Part shown: one piece after another, positions 9,142 through 18,906 of the stretch
Numbering within the stretch: the stretch's first letter is position 1
Layout: every line of letters starts with the position of its first letter
From: Alphaproteobacteria bacterium
GTDB taxonomy: Bacteria > Pseudomonadota > Alphaproteobacteria > Micropepsales > Micropepsaceae
Length of the DNA stretch: 64,000 nucleotides
Direction: 5' to 3'
Assembly: GCA_016124635.1 (NCBI GenBank)
Contig: WGNJ01000002.1
Location: 124,001-188,000 of the forward strand
Notes under the pieces: generated by a model
What the model was told of the DNA's origin: nothing
Databases searched by the model: none
What the model saw: only the letters and a program-made list of their open reading frames with translations
Program-made: the position numbers and the translations under genes

Positions 9142-10034
9142 GCGGCCTTGCGCGACCTTTCACGCTGAATGAGTTCCCCCGCCAGCTTGATGTACGCCTG
9201 GCTGCCCGCGCTCTTCACGTCGTAAAGGAGCGCCGGCAGTCCGTGACTGGGGGCCTCCGATATACGTACATTCCTTGGAATGATTGTTTGATAGACCTTC
9301 TCGCCGAGATGCTTGCGCACGTCCTCGGCCACTTGCTCAGAGAGGTTGTTGCGCTTGTCGAACATCGTCAGCACGACGCCTTGAATCTCGAGCTGCGGAT
9401 TCAAGCTGCCGCGCACGAGATCGATCGTGCGGAGCAATTGCGACAGACCTTCGAGCGCAAAGAACTCGCATTGCAACGGCACCAACATTCCGTCGGCCGC
9501 TGTCATCGCATTGATCGTCAGCAGGTTCAGCGACGGCGGACAGTCGATCAGGATGTAGTCGTAGACCATGAGCTTCGAACGCTCGGTCGAAAGTGCCGTC
9601 GAGCCCGATTGCGTTGACGGCTCGGCGATCTGAGTGTGGTAGCCGTCGAGCGCGTCGCGCAGTCGAAACGATCGGCGTGGCACGCCGACGAGCTCCATCT
9701 CGGCACCGGCGAGATCGGGCGTCGCCGGCACGACATGGAGACCCGGTATCTGCGACTCGACGATCGCTTCGGCGAGTGGCGCGTGCCCGGTGATGACTTC
9801 GTAGATCGAGACCGAGCGCTGCGGCTTGGTGATGCCGAGCCCTGTCGATGCGTTGCCCTGCGGATCCACATCGATGACCAGGATCTGCTTGCCGACGGCA
9901 GCCAACGCGGTACCCAAATTGATGGCGGTCGTCGTCTTGCCGACGCCACCCTTCTGGTTCGCGATGACGATGATTCGCGTTCGGTCCACCCGGGGCCGCC
10001 GAGGCTCTAGGAGAGTTTCCGGGGCTTCCGCCAA
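9138..10034 (-). CDS. parA: Chromosome-partitioning ATPase ParA (Soj)
   Basis: Deviant Walker-A ATPase that forms the gradient moving ParB-parS complexes. The 298-residue protein has the P-loop KGGVGKTT near residues 28-35, the switch region DVDPQGNAS and DYILIDCPPSL as Walker B. A short basic extension precedes the ATPase core. The chosen ATG overlaps the end of rsmG by 28 bp, which is normal for this compact operon. It is translationally coupled to parB downstream. Confidence 0.97.
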   Translation of the reverse strand: MAEAPETLLEPRRPRVDRTRIIVIANQKGGVGKTTTAINLGTALAAVGKQILVIDVDPQGNASTGLGITKPQRSVSIYEVITGHAPLAEAIVESQIPGLHVVPATPDLAGAEMELVGVPRRSFRLRDALDGYHTQIAEPSTQSGSTALSTERSKLMVYDYILIDCPPSLNLLTINAMTAADGMLVPLQCEFFALEGLSQLLRTIDLVRGSLNPQLEIQGVVLTMFDKRNNLSEQVAEDVRKHLGEKVYQTIIPRNVRISEAPSHGLPALLYDVKSAGSQAYIKLAGELIQRERSRKAA

Positions 10035-10669
10035 GGCATTAATCCTGTCACGCGCAAAATACTGCCGGAGGGGTCGGACCGGCTGGGGGTTATCTCCACT
10101 TGCAGTTTCCAGGATTCGCGCGCCTCGGTCAATTCAGCGGCGGCAGCACGCCCCTTCAGAAATAGGCCGATTGTGCCCTCTCCGAAGAAGGGGGCGGCCA
10201 GGCCCAGGAGCTTGGCCAGGGGGGCAACGGCCCTGGCGGTAACCACGTCCGCAGTCAGCCCCGACAGGTCCTCTGCCCTGCTCCAATGGACCTCAACAGG
10301 CGCCCCCGTCGCCTCTGCGACCTCCTCCAGGAACCGGCACTTCTTCTGCGTCGAGTCGATGAGGTGGACCCTCAGTCCGGGGCGGTCCGGCGCCAGCATG
10401 ATGGCCAATACCATGCCTGGAAACCCCGCCCCGCTTCCCAGGTCGACGATCGTCCGGGCCTCCGCAGGGACCAACGGCACCAGCTGCGCCGAGTCGAGAA
10501 AATGGCGGCGCCACATATCCGCCAATGTAGAGTCGGCGACCAGATTCAAGTGCGCGTTTCGTTCCACCAAAAGCCGCGCGTGATTCGTGAGTCGTTCTAG
10601 TGTTTCACGTGGGACTTCTGAGTCGCGGGCAAAGTCAAGAGGACCATACGGTCCCTCCCCACCGCTCAC
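10007..10669 (-). CDS. rsmG: 16S rRNA (guanine527-N7)-methyltransferase RsmG (GidB)
   Basis: Methylates G527 of 16S rRNA using S-adenosylmethionine. The 220-residue protein shows the SAM-binding motif [13 protein letters not shown] and the family sequence HFLDSAQL. The GTG start at 10669 overlaps the mnmG stop (GTGA). The gene lies between mnmG and parA, the common order in Alphaproteobacteria. A parS-like 16-mer sits inside its 5' end (10601-10616). Confidence 0.96.
   Translation of the reverse strand: MSGGEGPYGPLDFARDSEVPRETLERLTNHARLLVERNAHLNLVADSTLADMWRRHFLDSAQLVPLVPAEARTIVDLGSGAGFPGMVLAIMLAPDRPGLRVHLIDSTQKKCRFLEEVAEATGAPVEVHWSRAEDLSGLTADVVTARAVAPLAKLLGLAAPFFGEGTIGLFLKGRAAAAELTEARESWKLQVEITPSRSDPSGSILRVTGLMPWRKPRKLS
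10601..10616. other. parS-like site inside rsmG
   Basis: TGTTTCACGTGGGACT matches the parS consensus TGTTTCACGTGAAACA at 13 of 16 positions, including the complete left half and central CACGTG. It is about 570 bp upstream of parA, where par loci of this class often carry parS. ParB binding is inferred, not shown. Confidence 0.5.
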
Positions 10670-12528
10670 GCAACGCGCCTCGAACGGGACTTCAGGTGAC
10701 CGAGCAGAGCGGTGATCGCCGCTGGTGTGACGCCGTCAATTCTCGCGGCCTGACCGAGCGTCATAGGTTTTGTCCGAACGAGCTTCTGGAGCACCTCGGT
10801 CGAAAGACCATGCACCTTGGTGTAGTCGAGGTCAGCCGGCAGAGCCAACGATTCGTCCCGCCGGAACGCTGCAATGTCCGCGTGCTGACGCTCCAGGTAC
10901 CCAGCGTAGAGGGCATCGGCTTCGAGTTGATCGAGCACCGCGTCGCCAAGCTCCCGAAGCTCTGGCCACAGCCGAATGATCTCTGCCCGGCCGGCCTGCG
11001 GGTGGGCGAGCAGCTGGAGTGCCGAGCGCCGCTGCCCATCCTGGTTCAGGCGCACGCCACGGCGCTGCGCCTCGCTCGGCGTCAGCGCCAGACCGCTCAG
11101 CCTCTGCCGAGCAGCCGCCAGCACCGACATCTTCGCCTCGAACTGCTGCTGCCTCTGGGAGCCGACGCAGCCCAATTTGGTACCGACAGAGGTAAGGCGC
11201 TGATCAGCATTGTCGGCCCTCAACGTCAATCTGTACTCCGCCCTTGAGGTGAACATCCGATAGGGCTCGCTGACGCCCCTGGTCACCAGGTCGTCGATCA
11301 GGACACCCAGATACCCGTCGGCGCGGTCGAAGGCATGTCCCTCCCCGCCCCCTGCGCGGCGGGCCGCATTGAGCCCCGCCACCAACCCCTGAGCTGCCGC
11401 TTCCTCGTACCCTGTCGTCCCGTTGATTTGCCCTGCCAAGAACAGTCCCCGCAGCTTCTTCGTCTCCAGGGTCGCGAAGAGCTCGCGCGGGTCGACATAG
11501 TCGTACTCGATCGCATAGCCCGGCCGGCGGATCACCGCCCGTTCAAGCCCCGGCATGGTCGCAACGAGCGCCCGCTGCACCTCCTCAGGCAACGAGGTCG
11601 AGATACCGTTGGGATAGACAGTGTCGTCATCGAGTCCCTCGGGCTCGAGGAAGATCTGGTGGCGATCACGCGAGGCAAAGCGCACGACCTTGTCCTCGAT
11701 GGACGGGCAATAGCGTGGACCGACGCCTTCGATTTGCCCCGAGTACATCGGCGCCCGATGGAGGTTCGCCCGGATGATCTCGTGGGTCTCCGGTGTGGTC
11801 GTAGTGATGCCACAAGCGATCTGCCGATTCTCGATTCGGTCGGTCAGGAACGAGAACGGCACCGGCGGATCGTCGCCCGGCTGCATCTCGAGTGCCGCCC
11901 AATCGATAGTATTGCCGTCCAATCGCGGCGGCGTTCCGGTCTTCAAGCGCCCCATCGCAAACCCGAGTGACTCGATCGTTTTGGCGAGCCCGATGGCCGG
12001 CGCCTCCCCGACCCGCCCGGCCGGGATTTTGACCTCGCCCATATGGATCAGACCGCGAAGGAAGGTACCCGTGGTGAGGACCACGGACCCCGCATGCAAC
12101 TGGCGCCCGTCGCTGGTCACAACGCCGGCAACCCGTCCATCCTGTGCGATCAAATCCTCTGCCTCAGCGGCGATCACCGTCAGGTTCGGATAGTCGAGCA
12201 GCAACGACTGCATGTGGCGGCGATAGAGCTTCCGGTCGGCCTGAGCGCGGGGACCCCGCACCGCCGGTCCCTTCGACCGATTGAGCATCCGGAATTGGAT
12301 TCCCGCACGGTCCGCCACCACGCCCATAACGCCGTCGAGGGCGTCGATCTCGCGGACCAAGTGCCCCTTGCCCAATCCCCCGATAGCCGGGTTGCAGGAC
12401 ATCTCGCCGATGGTCTCGACCTTGTGCGTGATGAGAGCGGTCCGCGCACCCACGCGCGCCGAGGCTGCCGCCGCCTCGCAGCCGGCGTGCCCGCCACCGA
12501 TCACAATCACGTCGAACGCACCGCTCAT
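10666..12528 (-). CDS. mnmG: tRNA uridine-5-carboxymethylaminomethyl modification enzyme MnmG (GidA)
   Basis: FAD-dependent partner of MnmE that builds the cmnm5 group on U34 of certain tRNAs. The 620-residue protein begins with the FAD-binding Rossmann motif [12 protein letters not shown] and has the family signatures [13 protein letters not shown] and [17 protein letters not shown]. Length is normal. It is followed on the same strand by rsmG (GTGA overlap), and mnmE lies 171 bp upstream. Known MnmG binds FAD, NADH and tRNA as part of a heterotetramer with MnmE. Confidence 0.97.
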   Translation of the reverse strand: MSGAFDVIVIGGGHAGCEAAAASARVGARTALITHKVETIGEMSCNPAIGGLGKGHLVREIDALDGVMGVVADRAGIQFRMLNRSKGPAVRGPRAQADRKLYRRHMQSLLLDYPNLTVIAAEAEDLIAQDGRVAGVVTSDGRQLHAGSVVLTTGTFLRGLIHMGEVKIPAGRVGEAPAIGLAKTIESLGFAMGRLKTGTPPRLDGNTIDWAALEMQPGDDPPVPFSFLTDRIENRQIACGITTTTPETHEIIRANLHRAPMYSGQIEGVGPRYCPSIEDKVVRFASRDRHQIFLEPEGLDDDTVYPNGISTSLPEEVQRALVATMPGLERAVIRRPGYAIEYDYVDPRELFATLETKKLRGLFLAGQINGTTGYEEAAAQGLVAGLNAARRAGGGEGHAFDRADGYLGVLIDDLVTRGVSEPYRMFTSRAEYRLTLRADNADQRLTSVGTKLGCVGSQRQQQFEAKMSVLAAARQRLSGLALTPSEAQRRGVRLNQDGQRRSALQLLAHPQAGRAEIIRLWPELRELGDAVLDQLEADALYAGYLERQHADIAAFRRDESLALPADLDYTKVHGLSTEVLQKLVRTKPMTLGQAARIDGVTPAAITALLGHLKSRSRRVA

Positions 12529-12656
12529 GGGCGCATGCCGATACTGGGTGACATCTACAAAGTCAAAGCGGTGAAGGCCGACCCTCCGTCGGAGGCGATG
12601 AGGGCATGCGCCACGCCGTGCGTCATCCGCCTACGGACTCTCAGCACACGGATGAA

Positions 12657-12672
12657 TGATTCACATGGAACA
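12657..12672. other. parS-like site in the mnmE-mnmG gap
   Basis: TGATTCACATGGAACA matches the parS consensus TGTTTCACGTGAAACA at 13 of 16 positions. It lies in the 171-bp non-coding gap between mnmE and mnmG, so the resemblance is not forced by codons. With the site in rsmG it would make two sites within about 2.1 kb of each other. Binding by ParB is inferred. Confidence 0.4.
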
Positions 12673-12699
12673 ATCCGCGGTCTTCGGACTGCGATCTGA

Positions 12700-14214
12700 T
12701 CACTTGCCGATGCAAAATTCTCGGAAGATCACCTCGAGCAAATCTTCGACGTCGACACGCCCGGTGATGCGGCCGATCTCGCGCGCCGCGAGCCGCAAGT
12801 CCTCCGCCGCGAGATCCATCGCTCGCGTCTCGTTCAAGTTGGCCGCGGCGCGTGCAAGCGCGTCGCGCGCTGCTTCGAGTGCATTGCGATGCCGGGCACG
12901 TGTGAGCGGCGCGGCTTCTCCGCCGCCGGTACGCGCGATCACTTGCTCCGTCAGATACGAGAGCAACCGAGAGATCCCCGTACCATCGCGCGCCGAGATC
13001 GGAATGATCGGCAGAGTCAGCTCGTTGCTCACGCGATAGGTGCTCGCGTCAAGCAGCTGGGAGACGTCCGCCGGTATCGTCTCCGCTTCCTCATCGCGTG
13101 ACTCGGACGCGGCGTCTGCACTATCCGCATCGGGGGCATCGGCCTCAGCTCCAATTTCGTCCGGCTGCGCAACTTCCAGCGCGGATGAATCAGGCACCGC
13201 TGACTCATGTGAAACTGTCAGATCGATTTTGTTCGCGACAACGAGATCGCCCCCGACCATCGAACGCGCGACGAGATCGTCGATCAATGGTGAAGTCGCA
13301 TCGACGACGGCGATGCGCATGTCGGCGCGTTCGGCACGAGCGCGAGCACGCGCTATGCCTTCGCTCTCGATCTCATCGCTCGTTTCGCGCAAGCCCGCAG
13401 TATCGACGACCGTCACCGAGTAGCCGCCGAGATCGAGATCGACCTCGATGAGATCGCGCGTCGTTCCTGCCGTCGCGGTGACGATTGCAACATCGCGCGC
13501 GGCAAGCGCGTTCAACAGCGATGACTTTCCGACGTTAGGTGCACCCAGGATCACGATCGAAAATCCGTCGCGCACGATCTCGCCGCGTCGGCGATCGGAG
13601 AGGTGCGCATCGATCTCGCTCTTCAACTCCAACGCCGATTCGCTCACGCGCTCGAAGAGATCGCTCGGCAAATCCTCTTCCGAAAAATCGATAACCGCCT
13701 CGAGATGGGCGAGCGTCTTGACCAACATCTCACGCCACCGCTCGTACCGTTCGAGCAGAGCTCCATCCATCTGCCGCAGCGCCTGACGGCGTTGTTGCTC
13801 CGTCTCGGCCGCGATGAGATCGGCGAGCCCCTCGGCCTCGGTCAGATCGAACTTGCCGTTCGCGAAGGCGCGTCGGGTGAACTCACCCGGCTCCGCGGGG
13901 CGAAGCCCATTGAGTTGTCCGAGGCGCGCGACCAAAGCGGCGACCACCGCCGGACTTCCGTGCGCATGAAACTCGGCGATGTCTTCGCCGGTGAAACTGT
14001 GGGGTGAGGGAAACCAAAGAACGAGCCCCCGGTCGATGGGCTCGCCCCTCGCATCCACGAACCGCCGCAGCGTCGCCTGACGCGGTTCGGGCGCGCTGTT
14101 GCCCGTCATCGCAGCGACCGCCACGCGCGCCCGCGATCCCGAGACGCGGATCACGCACACCCCTGCTCGTCCCCGCGCGGAGGACAGCGCGAAGATCGTG
14201 TCGCCGTCACCCAT
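12700..14214 (-). CDS. mnmE: tRNA modification GTPase MnmE (TrmE) with an acidic insertion
   Basis: GTPase partner of MnmG for tRNA U34 modification. The protein has the N-terminal formyl-THF-binding domain, a helical domain, the G domain (GAPNVGKSSLLN, DTAGLRE, VANKID) and the invariant C-terminal FCIGK. It is 504 residues long, about 50 more than usual. The excess is a roughly 60-residue Asp/Glu/Ala/Ser-rich insertion between the NKID motif and the SAR motif (about 13005-13215). Catalytic motifs are intact, so it should be functional. Confidence 0.96.
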   Translation of the reverse strand: MGDGDTIFALSSARGRAGVCVIRVSGSRARVAVAAMTGNSAPEPRQATLRRFVDARGEPIDRGLVLWFPSPHSFTGEDIAEFHAHGSPAVVAALVARLGQLNGLRPAEPGEFTRRAFANGKFDLTEAEGLADLIAAETEQQRRQALRQMDGALLERYERWREMLVKTLAHLEAVIDFSEEDLPSDLFERVSESALELKSEIDAHLSDRRRGEIVRDGFSIVILGAPNVGKSSLLNALAARDVAIVTATAGTTRDLIEVDLDLGGYSVTVVDTAGLRETSDEIESEGIARARARAERADMRIAVVDATSPLIDDLVARSMVGGDLVVANKIDLTVSHESAVPDSSALEVAQPDEIGAEADAPDADSADAASESRDEEAETIPADVSQLLDASTYRVSNELTLPIIPISARDGTGISRLLSYLTEQVIARTGGGEAAPLTRARHRNALEAARDALARAAANLNETRAMDLAAEDLRLAAREIGRITGRVDVEDLLEVIFREFCIGK

Positions 14215-14219
14215 CTCCG

Positions 14220-14501
14220 TCAGCTTCGAGATTTGCCCTTGGCGGGCGGCTCGTCGCCGCTACTGCTCCGCTTCGACGTTCCGGTGGCGGCGCGCATCAG
14301 CCCTTGCAGCGCCTCGAACCCCTGAGTTCCAAGCGGCGACCACATCCGCAACAGCTGCTGCGGATCTGTCAGCGAGAGCGCGCCCATGACCCGCCGCTGG
14401 ATTTCTTTCATGACCTCGTCCTGCAGCGGCTCCACGTCCGGCAGGCCCATGAAGGCCCGGGCTTCGGCGGGTGTACAATCCACTTCAATTGTGATTTTCA
14501 T
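14220..14501 (-). CDS. DUF6489-like small protein
   Basis: A 93-residue protein starting MKITIEVDCTPAEARAFMGLPDVEP, a beginning I recognise from a small conserved alphaproteobacterial family of unknown function (DUF6489). The C-terminus is low-complexity (Ser/Lys-rich). It lies just upstream of mnmE on the same strand with a 5-bp gap, so it is probably co-transcribed with mnmE. The function is unknown. It is divergent from the thioredoxin-domain gene at 14629 across a 127-bp gap that must hold both promoters. Confidence 0.8.
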   Translation of the reverse strand: MKITIEVDCTPAEARAFMGLPDVEPLQDEVMKEIQRRVMGALSLTDPQQLLRMWSPLGTQGFEALQGLMRAATGTSKRSSSGDEPPAKGKSRS

Positions 14502-14628
14502 CTGCGCCCCGTATGGCCTTCTCGTTTGTTGTCGCTGCTGGCGACCTTAGCCTGCCTAGCGCCAGGACGCAGCAACCAGCCCGTGGGTCCAACCCAAAAG
14601 ACACCGCATCGAAGGACGCTTGATCCCT

Positions 14629-16686
14629 ATGGCAAACATGCTCGCCCAATCGACGAGCCCCTACCTGCTTCAGCACAAGGACAACCCTGTCCATTGGCGC
14701 CAATGGGGACCCGAAGCTCTTGATGAAGCCCAGCGTCTGAACAAGCCCATCTTTCTCTCGGTCGGCTATGCGGCATGCCATTGGTGCCACGTCATGGCGC
14801 ACGAAAGTTTCGAGAACCCCGACGTCGCCGCGGTGATGAACGACCTCTACGTCTGCATCAAGGTCGACCGCGAGGAGCGCCCCGACATCGACACGATCTA
14901 CCAGGCCGCGCTCGCCAGCATGGGTGAGCAGGGCGGCTGGCCGCTGAGCATGTTCCTCACGCCGCAGGGTGAGCCGTTTTGGGGAGGCACCTACTACCCA
15001 CCCGAGCCGCGCTTCGAACGTCCTGGCTTCCTGCAAGTGCTCCACGACGTCTCGCGCAATTTTCACGAGAACAAGACCCAGGTCGCCGAGAACATCAACC
15101 TGTTGCGCGGTCGTCTGACCCAACTCTACGAACATCTCCCCGCCGGTCGCATGCTGACGATGCAGGCGCTCGACATCGCTGCCAAACGTCAGTGTCAGCT
15201 GATGGACGTCTTCAACGGCGGCATGACGGGCGCACCGAAGTTTCCGAACGTGCCGATCCTCGAGCTGCTTTGGCGCGCCTACAACCGCACGACCCTTCCA
15301 CAATTCTCGCAGGCCGTCGACACGGCGCTGATCAATATGTGCCAAGGCGGAATCTACGATCACCTTGGCGGCGGCTTCGCCCGCTACTCCGTCGACGAAT
15401 ATTGGCTCGTGCCGCACTTCGAGAAGATGCTCTACGACAACGCCCAGCTCATCGACATCCTGTCGCTCGTCTACCCGCATCAGCGCAATCCGATCTATCG
15501 CGCGCGCGTCGAGGAAACGATCGCTTGGGCGTCGCGAGAAATGCTCGTCGAAGGCGGCGCGTTCGCATCATCGCTCGACGCCGACAGCGACGGCGAAGAG
15601 GGCAAGTTTTACGTCTGGACCGAGGCGGAGATCGACGAGGTGCTCGGCAAAGAAGGAGCACTCTTCAAGCAAGTCTATGACGTCAGTGCGCGCGGCAATT
15701 GGGAGGGGCGCAATATCCTCAATCGCCTGCGCGCGTCGCTGCCGCTCGGCGCGGTCGAGGAGGGCAAGCTCAACGCGATGCGCGAGAAGCTTTTGGCGCG
15801 TCGCAATCAACGCGTTCGCCCCGGCTTCGACGACAAGGTTCTCACCGACTGGAACGGTTTGATGATCACCGCCCTCGCAAACGCCGCGGAGGTCTTCAAC
15901 CGCTCCGACTGGCAAGCGGCTGCGGTGAAGGCGTTCTGGTTCATTGCGGAAAACCTCGGTCAAGGCGATCGGCTGATGCACAGTTGGCGCGCCGGCGCCG
16001 CCAACCACAACGGCCTCGCCGAGGACTACGCCAACATGGCCAGGGCCGCGCTCGCGCTCTATGAGACGACGAGCCACCCGCCCTATCTTGAGCGCGCCAA
16101 GGCTTGGGTCAAAATTTTGAACGACCACTTCTGGCGTCAGGACATCGGCGGCTACGCCATGGCGGCGGACGACGGCGATCAGCTAATCGTCCGTGTACGG
16201 ACAGTATCTGACAACGCCGTCCCGTCTGCCAACGGCACAATGCTGAACGTTCTCGCCCGCCTGTTCTATCTGACAGGCGACACCGATCACATGGCGCGCA
16301 CGAACCTCTTGTTGAGCACCTTCTCCGAGACGGCCAGCAGCTCGCCCTTCACGACCGCGACGTTCCTGAATGCGTTCGACCTCATTCTCCGCGGTCGGCA
16401 GATCGTCATTGTCGGCGCGCGCACCGACGCGAACGTCAACGCCTTCCGCGAAGTCCTGCGCAAGGTCAGCCTGCCGAACCGCATCCTGAACGTCGTCGCG
16501 CCCGGCGAAGAATTACATGAGGGACACCCTGCGCGCGGCAAGACCCAAGTCGGCAACAAGGCGACGGCCTACGTGTGCAACGCCCAGACCTGCTCTCAGC
16601 CCATTACCGACCCGCTCATTTTGGAGACGCAGCTAAAGACGCGCGCTTTCGATTTCCCTGACGCCAACGCGGCCGAGAACGCATAA
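14629..16686 (+). CDS. Thioredoxin-domain protein of the YyaL/SSP411 (DUF255) family
   Basis: Two-part protein of 685 residues: an N-terminal thioredoxin-like domain with an intact CHWC pair (residues 50-53) and a large alpha/alpha-barrel region resembling N-acylglucosamine 2-epimerase/cellobiose-type barrels. The opening TSPYLLQHKDNPVHW is diagnostic of the family. The start is taken as the ATG at 14629, 12 bp after GAAGGA, rather than a TTG 9 bp earlier that is too close to it. The biochemical role of the family is not established; redox or carbohydrate handling has been suggested. Confidence 0.93.
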   Translation: MANMLAQSTSPYLLQHKDNPVHWRQWGPEALDEAQRLNKPIFLSVGYAACHWCHVMAHESFENPDVAAVMNDLYVCIKVDREERPDIDTIYQAALASMGEQGGWPLSMFLTPQGEPFWGGTYYPPEPRFERPGFLQVLHDVSRNFHENKTQVAENINLLRGRLTQLYEHLPAGRMLTMQALDIAAKRQCQLMDVFNGGMTGAPKFPNVPILELLWRAYNRTTLPQFSQAVDTALINMCQGGIYDHLGGGFARYSVDEYWLVPHFEKMLYDNAQLIDILSLVYPHQRNPIYRARVEETIAWASREMLVEGGAFASSLDADSDGEEGKFYVWTEAEIDEVLGKEGALFKQVYDVSARGNWEGRNILNRLRASLPLGAVEEGKLNAMREKLLARRNQRVRPGFDDKVLTDWNGLMITALANAAEVFNRSDWQAAAVKAFWFIAENLGQGDRLMHSWRAGAANHNGLAEDYANMARAALALYETTSHPPYLERAKAWVKILNDHFWRQDIGGYAMAADDGDQLIVRVRTVSDNAVPSANGTMLNVLARLFYLTGDTDHMARTNLLLSTFSETASSSPFTTATFLNAFDLILRGRQIVIVGARTDANVNAFREVLRKVSLPNRILNVVAPGEELHEGHPARGKTQVGNKATAYVCNAQTCSQPITDPLILETQLKTRAFDFPDANAAENA

Positions 16687-16734
16687 ATCTGCGTCGCCGG
16701 CGCAACCCGTAAACAACCCTCCTAGGAAGACATC

Positions 16735-17433
16735 ATGGCCGGAACCGATATTACGATCACTGGACCCGACGGTACGTTCGGCGCCTATCTCGCCGTCCCC
16801 GACACGCGCAAAGGTCCTGGCATCGTCGTCATCCAAGAGATATTCGGCGTCAACAAAGTGATTCGCGACATCGCCGACGGCCTTGCAGCACAAGGCTACT
16901 TTGCGCTCGCGCCAGACCTCTTTTGGCGGATCGAGCCGAACGTTCAGATCACTGACAAGAGCGAGGAGGAGTGGAAGAAGGCGTTCGACTTCTTCCAGAA
17001 GTTCAACGTCGATACCGGCGTAAAGGACGTTCAAGCGGCGATCACGCACCTGCGCGGCGTTCCTGGCGCCGGACCCAAGGTCGGCACGATCGGCTATTGC
17101 CTAGGAGGGCTTCTCGCATATCTGAGCGCGACGCGCACGAATACGGATGCCGCCGTCGGCTACTACGGCGTCTCGATCGACCGGCATCTCGCCGAGAAGG
17201 AGAAAATCAAGAAGCCGCTGATGCTCCACATCGCCGGCAAGGACCAATTCGTACCGCCCGTCGCGCAATCGCAGGTCATCGACGGGCTCAAAGACGTGCC
17301 CGGCGTAACCATTCACACCTACCCTGAGTGCGACCATGCCTTCGCGCGCGTTGGCGGTCAGCACTATGACAAGAAGGCAGCCGACACCGCGAACAAGCGC
17401 AGCGCCGAGTTCCTACGCAACAACCTGAGTTGA
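16735..17433 (+). CDS. Dienelactone hydrolase family protein
   Basis: Alpha/beta-hydrolase of 232 residues, likely cytosolic. The nucleophile elbow GYCLGG carries the catalytic cysteine typical of dienelactone hydrolases. The catalytic His lies in the C-terminal ECDHAF segment and the acid probably in GKDQFVP. An RBS (AGGAAGA) precedes the ATG. It follows the YyaL-like gene by 48 bp and precedes a quinone reductase with 5 bp between stop and ATG, so the three probably form one transcript. The natural substrate may be any small ester or lactone. Confidence 0.92.
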   Translation: MAGTDITITGPDGTFGAYLAVPDTRKGPGIVVIQEIFGVNKVIRDIADGLAAQGYFALAPDLFWRIEPNVQITDKSEEEWKKAFDFFQKFNVDTGVKDVQAAITHLRGVPGAGPKVGTIGYCLGGLLAYLSATRTNTDAAVGYYGVSIDRHLAEKEKIKKPLMLHIAGKDQFVPPVAQSQVIDGLKDVPGVTIHTYPECDHAFARVGGQHYDKKAADTANKRSAEFLRNNLS

Positions 17434-17438
17434 GTCTC

Positions 17439-18416
17439 ATGACGAAAGCGATCCGCTTCGAGAAGATCGGCGGCCCGGAGGTCCTTGAGCTTCAAGATAT
17501 CAATCTGCCAGCCCCTGGCCCCGGTGAGGTGCGCGTGCGTCACACAGCGGTCGGCGTCAACTTCATCGACATCTACCATCGCACCGGCCTCTACAAACTG
17601 AAGCTGCCAACCGGCCTTGGCTTGGAAGCGGCGGGCGTCGTCGAGGCGGTAGGCCCCGAGGTCACGCGCGTTGCCGTCGGAGACCGTGTGGCGTACGCCA
17701 GCGGACCGGTCGGCGCCTATAGCGAAGCGTCGAACGTTCCCCAAACGCGCCTCGTGAAATTACCCGAGGGCGTTTCCGACGACATCGCGGCAGCGTCCCT
17801 CCTAAAGGGCATGACGGCGCATTATTTGCTCCGCCGCACGCATCCCGTGAAAGCCGGCGAATCGATCCTCATCCACGCGGGAGCTGGCGGCGTCGGCATG
17901 ATTGCCGTTCAGTGGGCAAAATCGCTCGGCGCAGTCGTTATTGCGACGGTCGGAAATCACCAGAAGATCCCCTTCGTACAACGCCTCGGGGCCGCGCATG
18001 TGATCGTCTCGCAAACCGAAAACATAGCGACGCGCGTGCGCGAGATCACCGGCGGAAAGGGCGTGTCGGTCGTCTATGACTCCGTCGGCCGCGACACCTT
18101 CATGGCCTCGATCGACTCGCTCGCCCCTTTAGGTCTGCTGGTCAGCTTCGGCAACGCGTCGGGCCCTGTGCCGCCGATCGAGCCGCAGCTGCTTTCGCAA
18201 AAAGGCTCCCTTTTCTTCACCCGCCCGACGCTCGCCAGCTATGTGTCGACGCCCGAGGAGTTGGATACGGCGGCCGGCGAACTCTTCGCCCTCATATCCA
18301 GCGGCACGATCCGCGTCCGGCCGCCGCAGAAATTCCCGTTGAGCCAAGCAGCCGACGCTCATCGGGCGATCGAAAGCCGCCAGACCAAAGGCTCCCTGGT
18401 TTTGATCCCCGACTAG
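17439..18416 (+). CDS. NADPH:quinone oxidoreductase (zinc-free MDR family)
   Basis: Medium-chain dehydrogenase/reductase of the Qor type, 325 residues. It begins MTKAIRFEKIGGPEVLEL, has the GroES-like fold with NFIDIYHRTGLYK (the quinone reductase signature) and the nucleotide-binding motif HAGAGGVGMIAVQWAKSLGA. Zinc-ligand cysteines are absent, as expected for Qor. The ATG at 17439 is preferred to a TTG overlapping the previous stop. It probably reduces quinones with NADPH one electron at a time. Confidence 0.93.
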   Translation: MTKAIRFEKIGGPEVLELQDINLPAPGPGEVRVRHTAVGVNFIDIYHRTGLYKLKLPTGLGLEAAGVVEAVGPEVTRVAVGDRVAYASGPVGAYSEASNVPQTRLVKLPEGVSDDIAAASLLKGMTAHYLLRRTHPVKAGESILIHAGAGGVGMIAVQWAKSLGAVVIATVGNHQKIPFVQRLGAAHVIVSQTENIATRVREITGGKGVSVVYDSVGRDTFMASIDSLAPLGLLVSFGNASGPVPPIEPQLLSQKGSLFFTRPTLASYVSTPEELDTAAGELFALISSGTIRVRPPQKFPLSQAADAHRAIESRQTKGSLVLIPD

Positions 18417-18498
18417 AACGCAAACAAGACATAGGTTTGGCAACCCAAGTGCGCAGAAAACTACACGCCGCGTTCTTAGCTGAGGGAAAGAAGTTGTC

Positions 18499-18906
18499 AT
18501 GCCAAGTCTCGTGCGCAGCGTCTTTGCCCTAGTTGCGGGAATTGTTACAGTCGTCGTTCTTTCGGAGGGAACCGATGCATTGCTGCGCGGCATCGGGGTC
18601 TTCCCGCCGCTCAGCGAGCCGACCGCCTACACCAATGAAATGTTTGCGTCGGCAACGGTCTATCGCACGCTCGCCGGCGTTGTAGGCGGATACGCGACCG
18701 CGACCCTTGCGCCTGCCAAACCCATGTTTCATGCAATCTTCTTGGGTGTGATCGGCTTGGTTCTTAGCGTCGCCGGCGTCGTAGCCAACACCGTCAATCA
18801 CATGGGCCCCGATTGGTACCCTATAGCGCTGGCGGTCACTGCGTTCCCAAGCGTCTGGCTCGGCGGACGCTTACGCGTCTCCACAAGACGCCCTGTCCAA
18901 ACATGA
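18499..18906 (+). CDS. Small membrane protein, unknown function
   Basis: A 135-residue protein with about four hydrophobic segments, near residues 6-25, 55-72, 77-98 and 107-123. No family is recognised. The ATG follows GAAAGAAG, a plausible RBS. Its stop codon overlaps the start of the GST gene (ATGA), so the two are translationally coupled, which supports it being a real gene. Confidence 0.7.
   Translation: MPSLVRSVFALVAGIVTVVVLSEGTDALLRGIGVFPPLSEPTAYTNEMFASATVYRTLAGVVGGYATATLAPAKPMFHAIFLGVIGLVLSVAGVVANTVNHMGPDWYPIALAVTAFPSVWLGGRLRVSTRRPVQT

Noticed and set aside
13204..13219. Third parS-like 16-mer in mnmE (TGACTCATGTGAAACT region)
   Set aside because: Only 12 of 16 matches and in coding sequence; too weak to call.
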